Of a DNA stretch of 7,680 nucleotides, positions 6,894 to 7,680 are shown piece by piece. The notes under the pieces are model-generated. The model made no database searches. It saw nothing but the letters and a program-made list of their open reading frames with translations, and was not told the DNA's origin. The stretch lies in contig CAZIHO010000142.1 of the NCBI GenBank assembly GCA_964538875.1, forward strand, positions 1 to 7,680, read 5' to 3'. This DNA comes from CAZIHO01 sp964538875. Lineage in GTDB: Bacteria > Pseudomonadota > Gammaproteobacteria > Chromatiales > Chromatiaceae. Both the position numbers and the translations under genes were made by a program. Within the stretch, counting starts at the first letter, position 1. Each line of letters starts with the position of its first letter.

Positions 6894-7680
6894 TCAGAAT
6901 AGAAAATAGCGTTGGGCGAGGGGCAGGATCCGGGCGGGTTCGCAGACCAGCAGTTCCCCGTCGGCCCGGACCTGGTAGGTCTGGGGATCCACCTCGATGT
7001 GGGGCAGGTAGTCATTGAGACGCATGTCTTGCTTGCGAATGGTGCGGCAGTTACGCACCGCTGCCACCCGTTTCGACAGGCCTAACTGGCCGCCGATATC
7101 CGCCTGCTGGGCCGCTTGGGACACGAAGGTCACGGAAGTCGCGGCGCGGGCGCCGCCCAGGGTGCCAAACATGGGCCGGTAGTGGACCGGCTGGGGGGTG
7201 GGAATGGACGCATTGGGGTCCCCCATCGGCGCGGCGGCGATCATGCCGCCCTTGAGAATCAGGGATGGCTTGACGCCAAAAAAGGCCGGGCGCCAGAGGA
7301 CCAAGTCCGCCAGCTTGCCCACTTCCACCGAGCCCACCTCGTGGGCGATGCCGTGGGCGATGGCGGGGTTGATGCTGTACTTGGCCAGATAGCGTTTGAC
7401 CCGGAAGTTGTCTTGGTGGGCCGGGTCCTGGGCCAGGGAGCCCCGCTGGACCCGCATTTTGTGGGCGGTTTGCCAGGTGCGGGTGATGACTTCACCGACG
7501 CGGCCCATGGCCTGGGAATCCGACGAGATCATGGAGAAGGCCCCCAGGTCGTGGAGGATGTCCTCGGCGGCGATGGTCTCCCGGCGGATGCGGCTTTCCG
7601 CGAACGCCAGGTCCTCGGCGATGGACGGGTCCAGGTGATGGCAGACCATCAGCATGTCCAGGTGCTCATCCACCGTGTTG
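6894..7680 (-). CDS. ureC: Urease subunit alpha (catalytic), C-terminal part, 5' end outside window
   Basis: Catalytic subunit of the nickel urease, which hydrolyses urea to ammonia and carbamate in the cytoplasm. The reading frame enters from the right edge and gives 261 residues ending in the typical ...QRYFLF tail and a TGA at 6896-6894. If the first visible residue is set to 307 in Klebsiella urease numbering, the end falls exactly on 567, the usual length, so no indel is apparent. The visible part holds the mobile-flap motif MVCHHLD (Cys319, His320, the flap acid/base), Arg336 in AESRIRRE, and the nickel ligand Asp360 in SSDSQAMGR. The other metal ligands (the HxH motif, the carbamylated Lys and two further His) lie outside the window. 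The frame is intact and the motifs are unaltered, so the enzyme is probably active. ureE starts 7 nt after the stop, so the two are co-transcribed. Confidence 0.97.
   Translation of the reverse strand, partial: NTVDEHLDMLMVCHHLDPSIAEDLAFAESRIRRETIAAEDILHDLGAFSMISSDSQAMGRVGEVITRTWQTAHKMRVQRGSLAQDPAHQDNFRVKRYLAKYSINPAIAHGIAHEVGSVEVGKLADLVLWRPAFFGVKPSLILKGGMIAAAPMGDPNASIPTPQPVHYRPMFGTLGGARAATSVTFVSQAAQQADIGGQLGLSKRVAAVRNCRTIRKQDMRLNDYLPHIEVDPQTYQVRADGELLVCEPARILPLAQRYFLF

Noticed and set aside
1..7680. Search by eye for CRISPR repeats, insertion-sequence ends, tRNA genes and phage genes.
   Set aside because: Nothing was seen. Intact core metabolic genes cover almost the whole window with uniform composition.

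Overview
The window is a compact, high-GC (about 60-65 % by eye) stretch in which every recognisable gene lies on the minus strand and is read from high to low coordinates. It holds the end of a urease gene cluster, followed by a urea ABC-transporter operon of the UrtABCDE type. Protein families, codon use and regulatory sites suggest a proteobacterium, probably beta or gamma. I cannot name a genus from this sequence alone.

Layout in transcription order (right to left): ureC, C-terminal 261 residues of the urease alpha subunit (7680-6894); ureE, nickel chaperone (6886-6437); ureF (6444-5758) and ureG (5706-5095), maturation factors; a 224-bp intergenic control region (5094-4871); urtA, periplasmic urea-binding protein (4870-3578); a strong intrinsic terminator (3570-3531); urtB (3500-1881) and urtC (1870-785), the two permeases; urtD, an ATPase cut by the left edge a few residues before its expected end (785-1). 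ureD/ureA/ureB should lie to the right of the window and urtE to the left.

Functionally the set is coherent. UrtA captures urea in the periplasm, UrtBC with the UrtD(E) ATPases import it, and UreABC, loaded with nickel by UreE/F/G (and UreD), hydrolyses it to ammonia and carbon dioxide.

The most informative non-coding feature is the ureG-urtA gap. It holds a near-consensus sigma-54 promoter (-24/-12), a perfect match to the IHF consensus at about -45 to -57, and a near-palindromic NtrC-type enhancer site centred at about -127. This is the textbook layout of a nitrogen-starvation-activated promoter. A second regulatory layer is the perfect 14-bp GC hairpin plus U6 directly after urtA, which probably makes UrtA more abundant than the membrane and ATPase subunits.

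I found no mobile element, CRISPR array, tRNA or rRNA, and no wholly new system. The genes belong to well-known families. The interest lies in the regulation and the gene order.
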